Assembly: GCA_010093485.1 (NCBI GenBank)
Contig: MU001493.1
Location: 2,902,937-2,966,936, forward strand
Direction of reading: 5' to 3'
Source: Karstenula rhodostoma CBS 690.94
Taxonomy: Eukaryota > Ascomycota > Dothideomycetes > Pleosporales > Didymosphaeriaceae
DNA: 64,000 bases
Made by a program: the position numbers and the translations under genes. Each line of letters opens with the position of its first letter. Positions within the stretch are counted from its first letter, which is position 1. This document shows positions 12,755 through 22,736 of this stretch, piece after piece. The notes under the pieces were generated by a model, which was given only the letters and a program-made list of their open reading frames with translations, did no database searches and was not told the origin of the DNA.

Positions 12755-14180
12755 AAACGTGCACCTTCTATCACTATATGGCACTATGCTTGTACACACC
12801 ATTTTTTGGGATCATCACGTCCGGGCATTTGTGAACGTCCTGCGTTGTCTTCGTTTTGAAAGGATTACATTACTGTTCGTTTGCGGATACCCCCCCATGG
12901 AATAAGGACATGGACTTGAACATTTGGAACGGGCATTTTGGACGGCATTGTACTGGCATTGGAGGCGTTCAAGCGGGCGCAGCAATTTATAAGCGGCATG
13001 GCATATGTATGGATGGAACTGGACTGGACTGGACATTCGTTGTGTCTGGATTGGATTTGAATATGTTTTCGTAATATCATCTTTGTTGTCCGTGAAGTAT
13101 AAATGGGTGGATGGAGCTGTGCGTGAGGGTGTAATTGAGTATGCTGTGCGCAGAGGTTGTTTTTGGGCTGGACTGGGTTAGGGGTCACATCATTCTACGT
13201 CTGTGCCATGGCGAAATACCCCCTGCGACTTCTAACTCGAAAATAAAATACCACGTGTCCTTGAAGCTGGAATACTTGAAGACGAGACTGGCGCGGATAT
13301 TAGGACGCAATCCACCGACATCGACTGGTGCTGATTCGCGACGGTAGGGATAAGGTAAGGGTAATTAAACCTCTGTAATCTCTTATAAGAAAAATTGGTA
13401 AAATTTAGCGTACGACTATGCACCCGAACATGCTAGGAGGGTGTCAAACATGATACTTCGCGAGCTTCTGGAAGCCGCGGCAAAACGCAATACATGAACT
13501 CTGTAGGGTGCTAAAACACAAATATTTCAAACAGCTCAGCTAGGAGGGTGTGTGTCTGTTAACGGGATTATTCGCATGTCCACGTTTACAACTCGATGAG
13601 ACACTCAACCACCAACAAGACATCTCAGCCCGCACTCCTGTATCACCTGCTTAGCCAGACATATAAGAACCCATCCCATCTCCACCTTCTGCTCGAATGC
13701 AAATGCATAAAATAACCCTCCGAAGCCCCAATCCAATCCAGTCCAGTACGCCTCATCCATTCTCACCCGCAAACGCGGACCTACAGAGCATCCGCGCACC
13801 AGGTCTCGCCCGATGACGGGGAACACGGGAAGTTTATACGAAGGATGAGCGGTCCACTGCAGCCCACCCAAAACCCCACCCCATACCCAGACATTGGCCG
13901 CGGCAGCAATCGGACCGATTCTTCCCATGAAACTAGCCCAACTCAGGTCTCGACATCGTATGGCGCCCCACACGTTACAAAGTCTCTCAATCCTACAGCG
14001 TGATGGAAGGAAGGATAGATGAATGGATGAAAAAAAAAAATGTTTCTAGACCGCTGGGCTGGGCAAAGTTCCTGTGTCCTTCGACGGCTTCCAATCCGAC
14101 TTCACACCCTTCTTCTAGAAACCCATCATAAAGAAAGAAAAAAACCTCCAGGGCTATCCCATCCCATCGCACCCACCACA
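12755..14180. other. Intergenic region without a convincing gene
   Basis: This contains the 3' tail of the GT41 gene and the leader of the EthD-type gene. An open frame on the minus strand (about 13605-13973) has no ATG at its head and no recognisable domain, so I do not call it. A poly-A run lies at about 14031-14040. Confidence 0.45.
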
Positions 14181-14609
14181 ATGCCCTACAAATGCCTAAC
14201 CTTCATCCACCGCAAACCAACCACCACCCCCACCGCCTTCCGCACCGCCTGGGAAACACACATGCAACTCCTCATGGCCCTCACGCACCCACACCAACCC
14301 CTCGAAAGCGTGCGCCACTATCCCGCCCGCACCGACAGCGCCATCGCGCAGCGCGCCCCCGTATCCGCGAGGCCGGCAGACGCGAATGCGCCACTCGTCT
14401 TGCTGGGCGATGCGGACCTCGTCACTTGGGATTGCTTGTCTGAGTGCACGTATAGGGATGAATTGCATTTCCAGCAGTTTTACGCTATGCTGAGTGAGAA
14501 GGGGGTGGGGGAGAGGATCGCGGCGAGCGAGGAGAGGGCTTCGGATATGGGGAGGTTGAAGGTGGTTGTTGTGGGGGAGACGGTGGTGGATCGGTTTGAG
14601 GGGAGATGA
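14181..14609 (+). CDS. EthD-type (dimeric alpha/beta barrel) protein
   Basis: A single-exon gene of 142 residues. EthD-type proteins are small dimeric ferredoxin-like barrels found beside oxidation and polyketide-cyclisation enzymes; the role of most fungal members is unknown. Visible family features are the opening strand MPYKCLTFIHRKP, a helix with AFRTAWETHMQLLMAL, the paired histidine-containing strand SVRHYPAR, the segment LVLLGDADLVTWDCLSE, and the closing EERASDMGRLKVVVVGETVV, where EE followed by a strand is typical. The start codon has a CACAATG context, and the leader upstream is C/A-rich. No nearby gene suggests a pathway. Domain call is by pattern only. Confidence 0.7.
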   Translation: MPYKCLTFIHRKPTTTPTAFRTAWETHMQLLMALTHPHQPLESVRHYPARTDSAIAQRAPVSARPADANAPLVLLGDADLVTWDCLSECTYRDELHFQQFYAMLSEKGVGERIAASEERASDMGRLKVVVVGETVVDRFEGR

Positions 14610-15452
14610 AGAGAAGAGGGGGCGGGCGTGGAATTTTGGGTAAGTGTTTTGGAATGGGTGGGTCTTTGATTCGTTGGTGCTTATGACTACAGTATAGTTT
14701 CCGGGCGGGGGGGTTTTTTTTGGGCGGTTGGCTGTCTGGCTTGTTACTTTGTCGCGGGCGCTGGATCTGGAGTTGATGGCTACCTACCATGCAATTGTGG
14801 GCTTTGAGTGACTGGAATGCCGGCTAACACTGGAGCTTGGTACGGAGTAATGATGCGTTGGTCGGACTGTGCTCTTGTCTTTGGTTAGATTGGACTATTG
14901 GAGGAGCTAAATAACTACACGCGTCGTTTGTATAGTAAGAGAAATGAAAATTCGATAAAGCACCTTCGCAGAAGAGGTTAAGCCAGAAATGGCACCTAGG
15001 GGGCTTTACTTCGGTAAAAAATGGTTGGGAGTGCGGCGACGCTGGAAGCCTGGATGAGGGTCGCGTCTCCGACGTAGGTGTACTGCTGCGAGCCGCGGGT
15101 GACGTTTGCCGTCGAGGTGTTGGCGTGTGGGTAGGCTAGCACAAAGTGGATGGATAGACAGAGCATCTGCCTTTAAACACCGGTATTAAGGAAAGCAGCT
15201 GTGCAATCTTTCATTGAGCGACTTGTACTTCGGTCTTTGGCGGTACCGCTCGAGTGTGCTTTGTTCAACATCAAACATAACGCAAGAAAAAAACTTATAT
15301 AAACGGTGGCGATAATAATCAGTTCGAATATGGAAACAGTGCCATTCGTAATGTTCTTTGATCCCTCCTAAACCCAACTCCATGCCATCCGATGTAGACC
15401 CTATCATCTGCTGCGATCGCTTTGAAAAATACACCCCTCCCCAAACCCCAAA
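14610..15452. other. Intergenic region between convergent genes
   Basis: This holds the 3' tail of the EthD-type gene and that of kynureninase. A poly-G/poly-T stretch lies near 14706-14722. I see no gene. Confidence 0.5.
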
Positions 15453-16886
15453 TCACGGCGTCTGCGGTCCCATCCTCAGCGCCTCCTCAAAGATCCTCAT
15501 AAACCTCCACACATCCCCAAACGTATTGTACAACGGCACCGGCGCCACGCGTATGCACCCGGGCTTCCGCTTGTCGCACACGACACCCCCCTCGACCAAC
15601 GACGCACTCACAACCTCCATCAGCTCCTCCTGCAGCAGCACGCTAAGCTGCGTCCCGCGCCACCTCGGATCCCGCGGCGTGATGATGTCAAACGGATCCC
15701 TCCCCTCGCGCTGATTCCGCGCCGCAATCCCCGAAAGCAGATGTTCCGCATACGCAGTCAGCAGCAGCGCGCGCTCCCTCAGCCTCTCCATGGACGTCTT
15801 CTCGAACACGCTCAAACTGCCTGACAGACACGTCAGATCGACGATGCTGGGGTTCGAGCACTGGAAGCCCTGCGCGCCCGCCGTAGGCACAAACTTGTTG
15901 TCCATGAGGAACCGCGACGTCTTGTCGTGGCCGTACCACCCCTTGAGCCCGACGCCGGCCCCGTTGTCGCCGTGCCTGGCGTGCACGAAGGCGCCCCCGA
16001 CGGCGCCCGCTCCCGCGTTCATGTACTTGTACGTGCACCAGCACGCGAAGTCGACGTCCCAGTCGTGCAGCCTGAGCTCGACGTTGCCGGCCGCGTGGGC
16101 GCAGTCCCAGCCGATGGTGATGCCGTGGCTGTGGGCGTGCGCAGTGATGGTCTTGATGTCGAGCAGTTGGCCAGAGTAGTACTGGATCCCCGGGAGAAGG
16201 ATCAGCGCCAGCTCATGGGCGTGCTGGTCGATCAGCTTGCAGATGTGCGCTGTGGTCATGAGATATCCGTCGTCTGGGTCTACGGGGAGAATCGTCTTCT
16301 TCGGGTCCAGCCCGTGCCATTCGATCTGCGACTCGATGGCGTACCAGTCGCTGGGGAACGGCCGCCATTCGCACATGATCCTGGATTTCTTCGCCGTCGG
16401 CTTGTAGAACGCCGCCATCATGAGATGCAGGTTTATTGTGAGTGTGTTCATGGCTACGATCTCCGAAGGTGAGGCGCCGACGATGTCGGCCATCTTGCGC
16501 GCACAGTCGGCCGCCATGTCCTGGTATGGCGTTAGAGGAGAGTCCTCGAGCTGTGTGAAATGTCCGCCGACGGCAATGGATCCCCATGTCTTCAAGTATG
16601 CGTTCAGGTGCTCTCCCACGGCCTTTGGTTGCAACCCTAATGAGTTGCCGCAGAAGTAGATGCTCTCCTCATCCGGACCTGAAGCAGCAGCAGCAGTCTG
16701 GGCGTCATCTTTGAGTGTCTTCCGCTTGAGCTGCGCCTTGGTAGGAACCACGAATTCTGAGCGGAACGTCTTCTGGATTTCGTTGCTCTGGTCCAGTGCC
16801 TGTGCGAAGTCAAGAGAGTCAGAAGTTGCGGGCCATTCTGGTTTTTGCCCCTCTCGCAGATGTCGGATAGCGCTTGTCACGTCCAT
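15453..16886 (-). CDS. BNA5: Kynureninase
   Basis: A PLP enzyme that cleaves kynurenine and 3-hydroxykynurenine to anthranilate or 3-hydroxyanthranilate plus alanine, in tryptophan breakdown and de novo NAD synthesis. One uninterrupted exon of 477 residues, the usual fungal length (about 460-480). Visible motifs are YFCGNSLGLQP near residue 77, GHFTQLEDSPLTPYQD, MNTLTINLHLMMAAFY, IGWDCAHAAGN (the PLP-contact Asp), and CWCTYKYMNAGAG with the Schiff-base lysine at K287, then GWYGHD and FQCSNPSI. It is transcribed away from indoleamine 2,3-dioxygenase, with 603 bases between the two start codons. A dispersed repeat (16928-17039) lies 42 bases upstream of the start codon, so it is probably within the leader or core promoter. 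I am confident of the function. Confidence 0.95.
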   Translation of the reverse strand: MDVTSAIRHLREGQKPEWPATSDSLDFAQALDQSNEIQKTFRSEFVVPTKAQLKRKTLKDDAQTAAAASGPDEESIYFCGNSLGLQPKAVGEHLNAYLKTWGSIAVGGHFTQLEDSPLTPYQDMAADCARKMADIVGASPSEIVAMNTLTINLHLMMAAFYKPTAKKSRIMCEWRPFPSDWYAIESQIEWHGLDPKKTILPVDPDDGYLMTTAHICKLIDQHAHELALILLPGIQYYSGQLLDIKTITAHAHSHGITIGWDCAHAAGNVELRLHDWDVDFACWCTYKYMNAGAGAVGGAFVHARHGDNGAGVGLKGWYGHDKTSRFLMDNKFVPTAGAQGFQCSNPSIVDLTCLSGSLSVFEKTSMERLRERALLLTAYAEHLLSGIAARNQREGRDPFDIITPRDPRWRGTQLSVLLQEELMEVVSASLVEGGVVCDKRKPGCIRVAPVPLYNTFGDVWRFMRIFEEALRMGPQTP

Positions 16887-17489
16887 AGTGTTGCTTTTTT
16901 TTTTTCTTCGATGCTCTATGCTCGGTGTGATTTTCTAGTTGTTGACACGAACCACGAAGTGGTGTCCCGGAAAGTGATAGACAGAAATTTGGACTGCGAC
17001 TGCCGCCCAATAGTGACACAAAAGAAGCGTGGTAAATGAGGTCCTCGGTGTAGAATGATGGCGTGAGGGGAAACAACGTAGTCATTATATATCCTCAATA
17101 GGCAGGCACTTACGTCTATGATGGGGGCAAGCCTTGCCTAGGTCCGTATTCTGCTTCCGTTGTGCAGCTTCAAAGGTTCCGTTGTGGCCTTCCGATAGCG
17201 GAGTAGCGCAAAAAGTGGCTTCCGACGAGCGACGAGGTTCCGTTGAGCATCCGTTCCGTCGGTCTGCCGCCTCGACTATGGAGTCCCTAACACCTTTACG
17301 TCACGCTATAGCAACTTCGGTCAACGAGCTTGAATCTGGAGCAAGGTGGGTCGCCATGTAAAAGTGTTTAAATTGTGGTCGGTGGCCCGAGAGCAAACAG
17401 TCTCACTCCGGCGACTGTATATAGACAGGGTGTAGGAATACCGTCTTCCGATAACCCGCTCTCATTTTCCATACCTTACACTTCTCAAT
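16887..17489. promoter_or_regulatory. Divergent promoter of kynureninase and IDO genes
   Basis: A 603-base bidirectional intergenic region. It contains a poly-T run near 16895-16907, one copy of the dispersed repeat, and a tight cluster of TTCCG motifs at 17155, 17177, 17190, 17220 (as TTCCGACG), 17238 and 17254 (TTCCGTCGG). The same TTCCGACG element occurs in the promoter of the adjacent Zn2Cys6 gene. Six copies in about 105 bases is far more than chance would give on one strand. The likely reading is co-regulation of the two enzymes by one factor. Confidence 0.55.
16928..17039. repeat. Dispersed repeat, copy A (kynureninase promoter)
   Basis: About 112 bases starting TGATTTTCTAGTTGTTGACAC and ending in GCGTGGTAAATGA. 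It is clearly homologous to copies at 24757-24863 and 38248-38325. An imperfect hairpin (GACACgaaCCAC / GTGGTGTC) lies near the left end. An 8-base direct repeat CTCGGTGT flanks it at 16921-16928 and 17044-17051, consistent with a target-site duplication. No terminal inverted repeats or coding capacity are evident, so it is a small non-autonomous element or fragment of unknown class. Confidence 0.7.
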
Positions 17490-18796
17490 ATGAGCCCTCA
17501 TAGAGTTGAGACACTGCCTTCCCGAGCCGCCCTTCCTCAATATGACATCTCCAAGAACGGGTTTCTGCCCGCAGAAGCACCGCTGGAGCAGCTGCCACAA
17601 ACATACTATCAGCCGTGGGAGCAGATAATCGAACAACTACCGTTTCTCATTGAGACGCAGCAGATCCGAGAGAAAGTGGACGCTCTGCCTGTACTAGACA
17701 CTGCGCAACTAAGCAGCGAAGCCGAATGGCAACGTGCCTGTTCCATCCTAGCCCTCATCGCCCAAGGGTATATCTGGACCGGTCCGGAGCCATCTCAGGT
17801 AGGCTATAAAAGACCTGGTGATCAGGACCCTGCTGACCCCCGCTCTAGCGACTTCCCCCGGCCATTACCGTTCCCTTTCTCCAGACGTCCGAACATCTCG
17901 AAGTGCCGCCAATTGCAACGTACGCAACATTGAACTTGTGGAATTGGAGAATATGCCAAGAGGGGGCAGACATAACACAGCCGGACAGCCTCGTGGCTCT
18001 ACAGACGGCTACCGGTACAGACGACGAGTCTTGGTTCTTGATCATCTCCTGTGCCATGGAGGCAAGAGCAGGGCCGCTCATTGACAGGATGCTTGGCGCC
18101 CTAGAAGCAGTAGAAGCCAATGATGTGCAGACCATCATTGATGCTCTGGGGTATTTCAGGCAGAGCTTGGACGACATCGGACGTCTGCTTGAACGCATGG
18201 ATGAGCGGTGTAATCCCCAAGCTTTCTACCACACGATCCGGCCTTTCTTGGCTGGCAGTATGAACATGGAGGCTGCTGGATTGACCAACGGAGTCTTCTA
18301 TGATGAAGGCGATGGCAAAGGCTCGTGGAGGAAATATCGAGGCGGCAGCAACGGCCAAAGCTCGTTGTTGCAATTCTTCGATGCCGTCCTCTCGGTCAAC
18401 CATTCACGATCCGGAGGCTTCCACCCTGAGATGCGGAAATATATGCCCGGTCCTCACAGGAGATTTCTGGACGATATCGAGGCGATTGCGAATATCCGTA
18501 GCTTCGTTGCGAGTCAGGAAAGCAACGCCGCGCTCACGGCCGCTTTCAACGATGCAGTTAAGGCCCTGGGTACTTTCAGAGACAAGCACATCGCACTCGT
18601 CACACGGTACATTGTCATCCCCAGCCGCATGCCCAAACCAGGGAGTGGTGTCATCCGCAAGGATATCGCGTCTGCTTCGACTAAGATGGCACTGGAGGCT
18701 CAGACGCAGGAGCTGCGGGGCACGGGCGGTACTAAGCTGATTCCCTTCTTGCGAACCTCGAGAGACGAGACCAACGAGACTGCCGTTGAGAAATGA
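17490..18796 (+). CDS. BNA2: Indoleamine 2,3-dioxygenase (tryptophan dioxygenase)
   Basis: A heme enzyme that opens the indole ring of tryptophan to N-formylkynurenine, the first step of the kynurenine pathway. Exons are 17490-17798 and 17849-18796 (intron 50 nt), giving 418 residues, within the usual 400-470. Family features: LPFLIETQQIREKVDALPVLD near residue 50; RACSILALIAQGYIW; NLWNWRICQ; a DESWFLI segment; FYHTIRPFLAGS; GGSNGQSSLLQFFDAVLSV; FHPEMRKYMPGPHRRFLDDIE; and the proximal heme ligand H350 in DKHIALVTRYIVIP. The gene diverges from kynureninase, which uses the product of this step after formamidase action, so the pair makes metabolic sense. Its stop codon is only 34 bases from the stop of the convergent Zn2Cys6 gene. 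Confidence 0.95.
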
Positions 18797-18830
18797 TCGC
18801 CGTAATGCAGTGTGACACAAACGATGTTCA

Positions 18831-21083
18831 TTATGGATGGAAGCCTTGGTCAGCCTGCCGGTCATAGATCGGAAACAGTGGGATGTCCGCTACAGAGGCA
18901 CCGTCTGAATTATGAGTCCCTGGTTGGAGGAAATCTTGCAGACCAGGATCATACTCGGTGGGCCAGGGTAAGGCGAAGAAGTCAGCATCGTACATAGTCC
19001 AGTCCATGGGAGCTGTGGCTGGAGCAGATGCTTCAAGAGCGTATGATGTCGATGGCTCAGCTGACTGTCGAAATCGAACCAGGCCTGGATCCTCGATTGG
19101 GGGATTGGTGTCCGAAGCTAGTAGACCAAATAACTCAGACGAAGCTTGCTTCCTTTGCATACGCAATTGCATCTCGCGTTTCTTGACATGGGCAGCCGTG
19201 AGTTTGAGCAACGACTGCACTATACGAGAGTATTGTCCGGCATGGGGGTCTACATTGCTGAAGAATTCCAAGCATCGAATAGATAATTCGCAATTCTCGA
19301 CGAACATGGACCCAGAACGCCCGAGTGTGCCGACTGCGAGGACGAGGGAAGTTGTGAACAACCAAGATCTGTTTCTGTCAGGACTGAAAGTGAAATCTTC
19401 CATGGAGTGTCTTACACGATGAGTGGCATTCTGTGTGGCAAAGTGCCAGTGCGAATCACCGCTTGAAGGGTATCAACAAAAGACGTTGCAGCGTCAAGCG
19501 CGGCGTCTGCGTATTTTCGCTTGCTCGCGTGATCGCCTTGCGCGTGGGTTCCCTTCATCGAAGCCCCCATAAATGTGTAGATCTCATAAATGAGAAAGGG
19601 TCTTGTGAGCAGCATGATGCCGTAGTAATATGAACACAGCGTCGAGCAGGCACCAACTAAAGTAATGTCGGCTGTGTCACGAACACTAGGTCGGTCTACT
19701 GCTTCCGTCAAGGGTTGCAGCCAATTAGATGCCCAGCCTTTCAGTTGACGGGAAACAAAGTCTGCGATCCGTAATGAAATGCGCTTTCGAGAATAGACTT
19801 CGACTACCACCCGCTCGATGATCATGAATATCTGAACACTAGCGTCGAGTATATTGGAGGCTACCACATTGTCCATCTGGACGATGTTGTATTTGACGGT
19901 ACAGTCTACGTCCGATGTGCATGGAGGACGGCCGAGATTGGTGCTGATGAGCATGTCGATGACTCGCAAACTCTTCCAGATTCGGTCTCGCATAGTTCGA
20001 ATCGATTCACCGAAGGAGGCGTTAACTTCAGTACGGTGGATACCTTTTGACACAGAATATTAGGGAAGGAAGCATGTATGAAAACCGATTTTTACATACC
20101 GATGGCGTACGCGGTACGGGCTGCAAGAGCTGTGCATGTCAGCCAAGTGCACGGTTTCACAGTTATTGTGGCTTACAGAAGTAAAGGTACGCTCCGTTCG
20201 GCTGAAATGCACGTAGCATGTAGATAGCTACAAGGGCGAACCCTTGGACAGTCGCGACATTCATGCTGCTGCACATGTTTCTAGACAAAGCTGATCTTGC
20301 ATGTTCGAACCAAGCGTCCGCTCTGGCCTCGTCATTTTCCTGTGCGCCTATGGCAAGCACCAGGAAGAAGACGGCACCAGCGGCATCATCCGAGTGTGGT
20401 GTCATGCCACTTGCCCATGCCTTCATTTCACCAACAAGCTCGTTGCGCTCAAAAAGCTCTGCAAGGCCACTAGTAGCGACAAGGTACCTGTTGACCAAAT
20501 GTGGCACATTATGCACATTGACTGAGGTGTCTACGGATCTACCTGCAGCTGTCGGACGAGCGATCTCGATGATGCAGTCTCGTGCTGCAGGGACAGGGAA
20601 TCCGTCTGGATCGACTTCGGAAGAGATAAGATATCTTACCGTCTGCAGAAAAGATAACGGCGCACAATCGCCGATAAAGATGAACTTTCCTTGGGCGTCT
20701 CGAAGTATGCGTCCTTCAAGGGGGACGACCGTATCTTCATGGTGGTCATCCCTACTTGTGGTAGGGGAGAGTGGGGAGTCAAGCCGAACCTGATCTTGGT
20801 TCAACCCATTGCGACTTCTAGGCCGAAGAGTATTGCCTTCGCTGTGTGCCCTGCTTCGAAGTGTATGTGGCGTTGAGTTGGTGTTTTGATTGTTCGGAGT
20901 GCTGCCCACAGAGCGAGTCTTGGGACCGGAAAATGTACAAGTATTTGCGCAGTCTTTGCGTTTGCAATATCCGCAGGGTTGTTCTCCGTCGCACTTGACT
21001 TTCCGCTTCTTACAAAGATCACAGGCTGCGGTCACACGGTCGAGTCGACGCCTTTTTTCGCAAGGGGCGGTTTCGGTCGTCAT
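18831..21083 (-). CDS. Zn2Cys6 transcription factor beside the kynurenine genes
   Basis: A binuclear zinc-cluster regulator. Exons on the minus strand are 21083-20177, 20129-20100 (30 nt), 20043-19416 and 19368-18831, giving 700 residues. The zinc cluster uses C21, C24, C31, C37, C40 and C49, with an extra C45 (ACDLCKKRKVKC...PCGYCKRKDC). The middle region resembles the fungal-specific transcription factor domain (ARTAYAIGIHRTEVNASFG, assembled across the small exon, and SWLFTTSLVLAVGTLG across the last intron). The last intron (47 nt) has a CTGAC branch site; a shorter 34-nt alternative would put a stop in frame or break the SWLF motif. The promoter contains a perfect TTCCGACGCA/TGCGTCGGAA inverted repeat. 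Its position suggests a pathway-specific regulator of the two adjacent enzymes, but that is inference. Confidence 0.85.
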
Positions 21084-21503
21084 CGCGTGTGATTGTTTTA
21101 GCTTGTCTTATGGCTGCTCACACGTAATTCCGCTGAGTGCAGGTACTTGCGTCGGATGGGAGTGAAAAGACGGAAGCTGCACAGGTTCCGACGCAGCTTT
21201 TGCGTCGGAAGCACTAGAGTCTTGGCATTACTCATCCGTCTTTGGTTCCGACGATGACGGCTGCATCGGTAAAGATAAACTTCCAACAACTATGTCTAAC
21301 CGGGCACCACCACGCTGAAGCTCTGCAAGTGCTTATCGGAGCCCGAAAACCTGCTTTCTAGGCCGCCGACGAGGCCTGTTCCTCGAGGGACCACCGGTCA
21401 GTATAACGCTTAGTGCTGAGTGCGATGCATGCATGATGCAGTCACTGGGGCAGTGTGCAGAACAAGATTCGATTGGAGAAAACCAAATGCCGTAATGCCG
21501 TTG
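21084..21503. promoter_or_regulatory. Promoter of the Zn2Cys6 gene with palindromic motif
   Basis: This intergenic region carries TGCGTCGGA at 21148-21156, a perfect inverted repeat with 10-bp arms (TTCCGACGCA at 21186-21195, TGCGTCGGAA at 21201-21210, 5-bp spacer), and GGTTCCGACG at 21244-21253. All share the TTCCGACG half-site seen once in the kynureninase/IDO promoter. CCG/CGG-containing inverted repeats are the normal targets of dimeric zinc-cluster proteins, so autoregulation is plausible. Confidence 0.55.
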
Positions 21504-22736
21504 TCATTCGATAACGACTGTTCTCGTTACATGTATCGTCCCAAGCGGCGGTTTCTCATAGTCTCTATTGAGCTGCATCTGGTCTTCCGATATCCTACTC
21601 ACACCAGTCGCAGACTGAGGCGTCCTAACAAATCTGCCGTGTGCTTCATCGTCGGGGATCCTATTGAGTGAGATGCCCATGCCCGACCTCTTACTTGTAT
21701 TCGTGATGTGCCGCGTGGATCGGTAAGACCCCGGCCTGTGGCCCATACAGATCGCGTAGATGGGTTTTAGAGCGGGTATCGAACCGCATATGACGAGGAG
21801 GATAATCTCAATACTGAGAAGTTCAAATTAGTCCCGCGCAACAGGTTTGAGGATCAATCATACCCAGTCCAAAGGAATAGCTGAAATGTTTCCCAGGTAA
21901 AGTCCGACCTCGCATTGAGTGTGCTGAGTTTGCTCGCCTTGACCGCAGCGCAGATACCGGTTCTATGACTCGTCAGTACGTGGAAAGTCACCGCTTGTTC
22001 CAACTCACATGCTACCACAGCCAAGCAGAGCACACAGCGCGATACGCTTCTTGAGATCCGTTTTCAGGCCCCACACGAGCGTCACTGGGATTGCGGCAAG
22101 ATAGAAGTCGGTCAAAGAGTGGACTGCGGCGCCGTAAATCGAAAAGCTGCTTTGCACCCTTGGATCCCAGCACTTGGTCGTCTCTTTAAGCAATTGATCC
22201 CACAGGGCGGCCGAGTTCTCGCATTGGATAAAAGTAAACAATATCATTAGGAAAGTGTTGATGGCTGTCCATACGACAGCGACGTATAGACTCCATTTGC
22301 GGAAGACGGATGCGCGATTAAGGAGGCGGAGTATCAAGAAGGCGATAGCGATCTTCCCCGACCCAAGGCAAAAGATGGCAAGCGATTGTGCGATCCAGTT
22401 CAACTTGGTGACATAGACGAGATGCTCCGGAGTTTCGGTGAGATAAGCGAGATGTCGGGTACCGCCATCGAAGGAGAACATGCAGACAAGTATAGTAAGA
22501 GGTAAAAAGACCGCCTGCACGGTGTTAGTACTGGCTGCTTGCTTCCTCACACGAGATGAAGATGTTCGTACCCACGTGATTAGCATACACCAGTCGTCAA
22601 TACCCACGCCTGCAATGCTGAAACGAGCTGTCAATCTCATGCCGACGAAGACAAGCGACAGAGCACATCCAGCGATGTACACTGCGGCGAGGTGTGGGCC
22701 GCGATCGTAATCTTGGTAGTTGGGTACAGCGGCCAT
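21504..22736 (-). CDS. Rhodopsin-domain integral membrane protein
   Basis: A seven-helix fungal membrane protein of the rhodopsin-domain family (the group that includes Pth11-like receptors without the CFEM domain). Exons are 22736-22572, 22514-22009, 21962-21864 and 21813-21504, giving 359 residues; introns are 57, 46 and 50 nt, the first with a textbook ACTAAC branch site. Family marks: MRLTARFSIAGVGIDDWCMLITW at the end of helix 2; LNWIAQSLAIFCLGSGKIAIAFLILRL; a FIQCENSAALWD loop; CWDPRVQSSFSIYGAAVHSLTDFYLAAIPVTLVWGLK; then ARSDFTWETFQLFLW and GIEIILLVICGSIPALKPIY. The C-terminal tail from about residue 285 is cytosolic-looking and charged. No obvious link to the kynurenine genes beyond adjacency. 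Confidence 0.85.

Noticed and set aside
13605..13973. A 122-residue minus-strand frame rich in Gly and Trp
   Set aside because: Its first codon is GTG, no spliced upstream exon with an ATG was found, and no domain is recognisable.
19382..19415. A 34-nt version of the last intron of the kynurenine-linked regulator
   Set aside because: It is shorter than any other intron here and yields a poorer protein junction than the 47-nt version with a CTGAC branch site.
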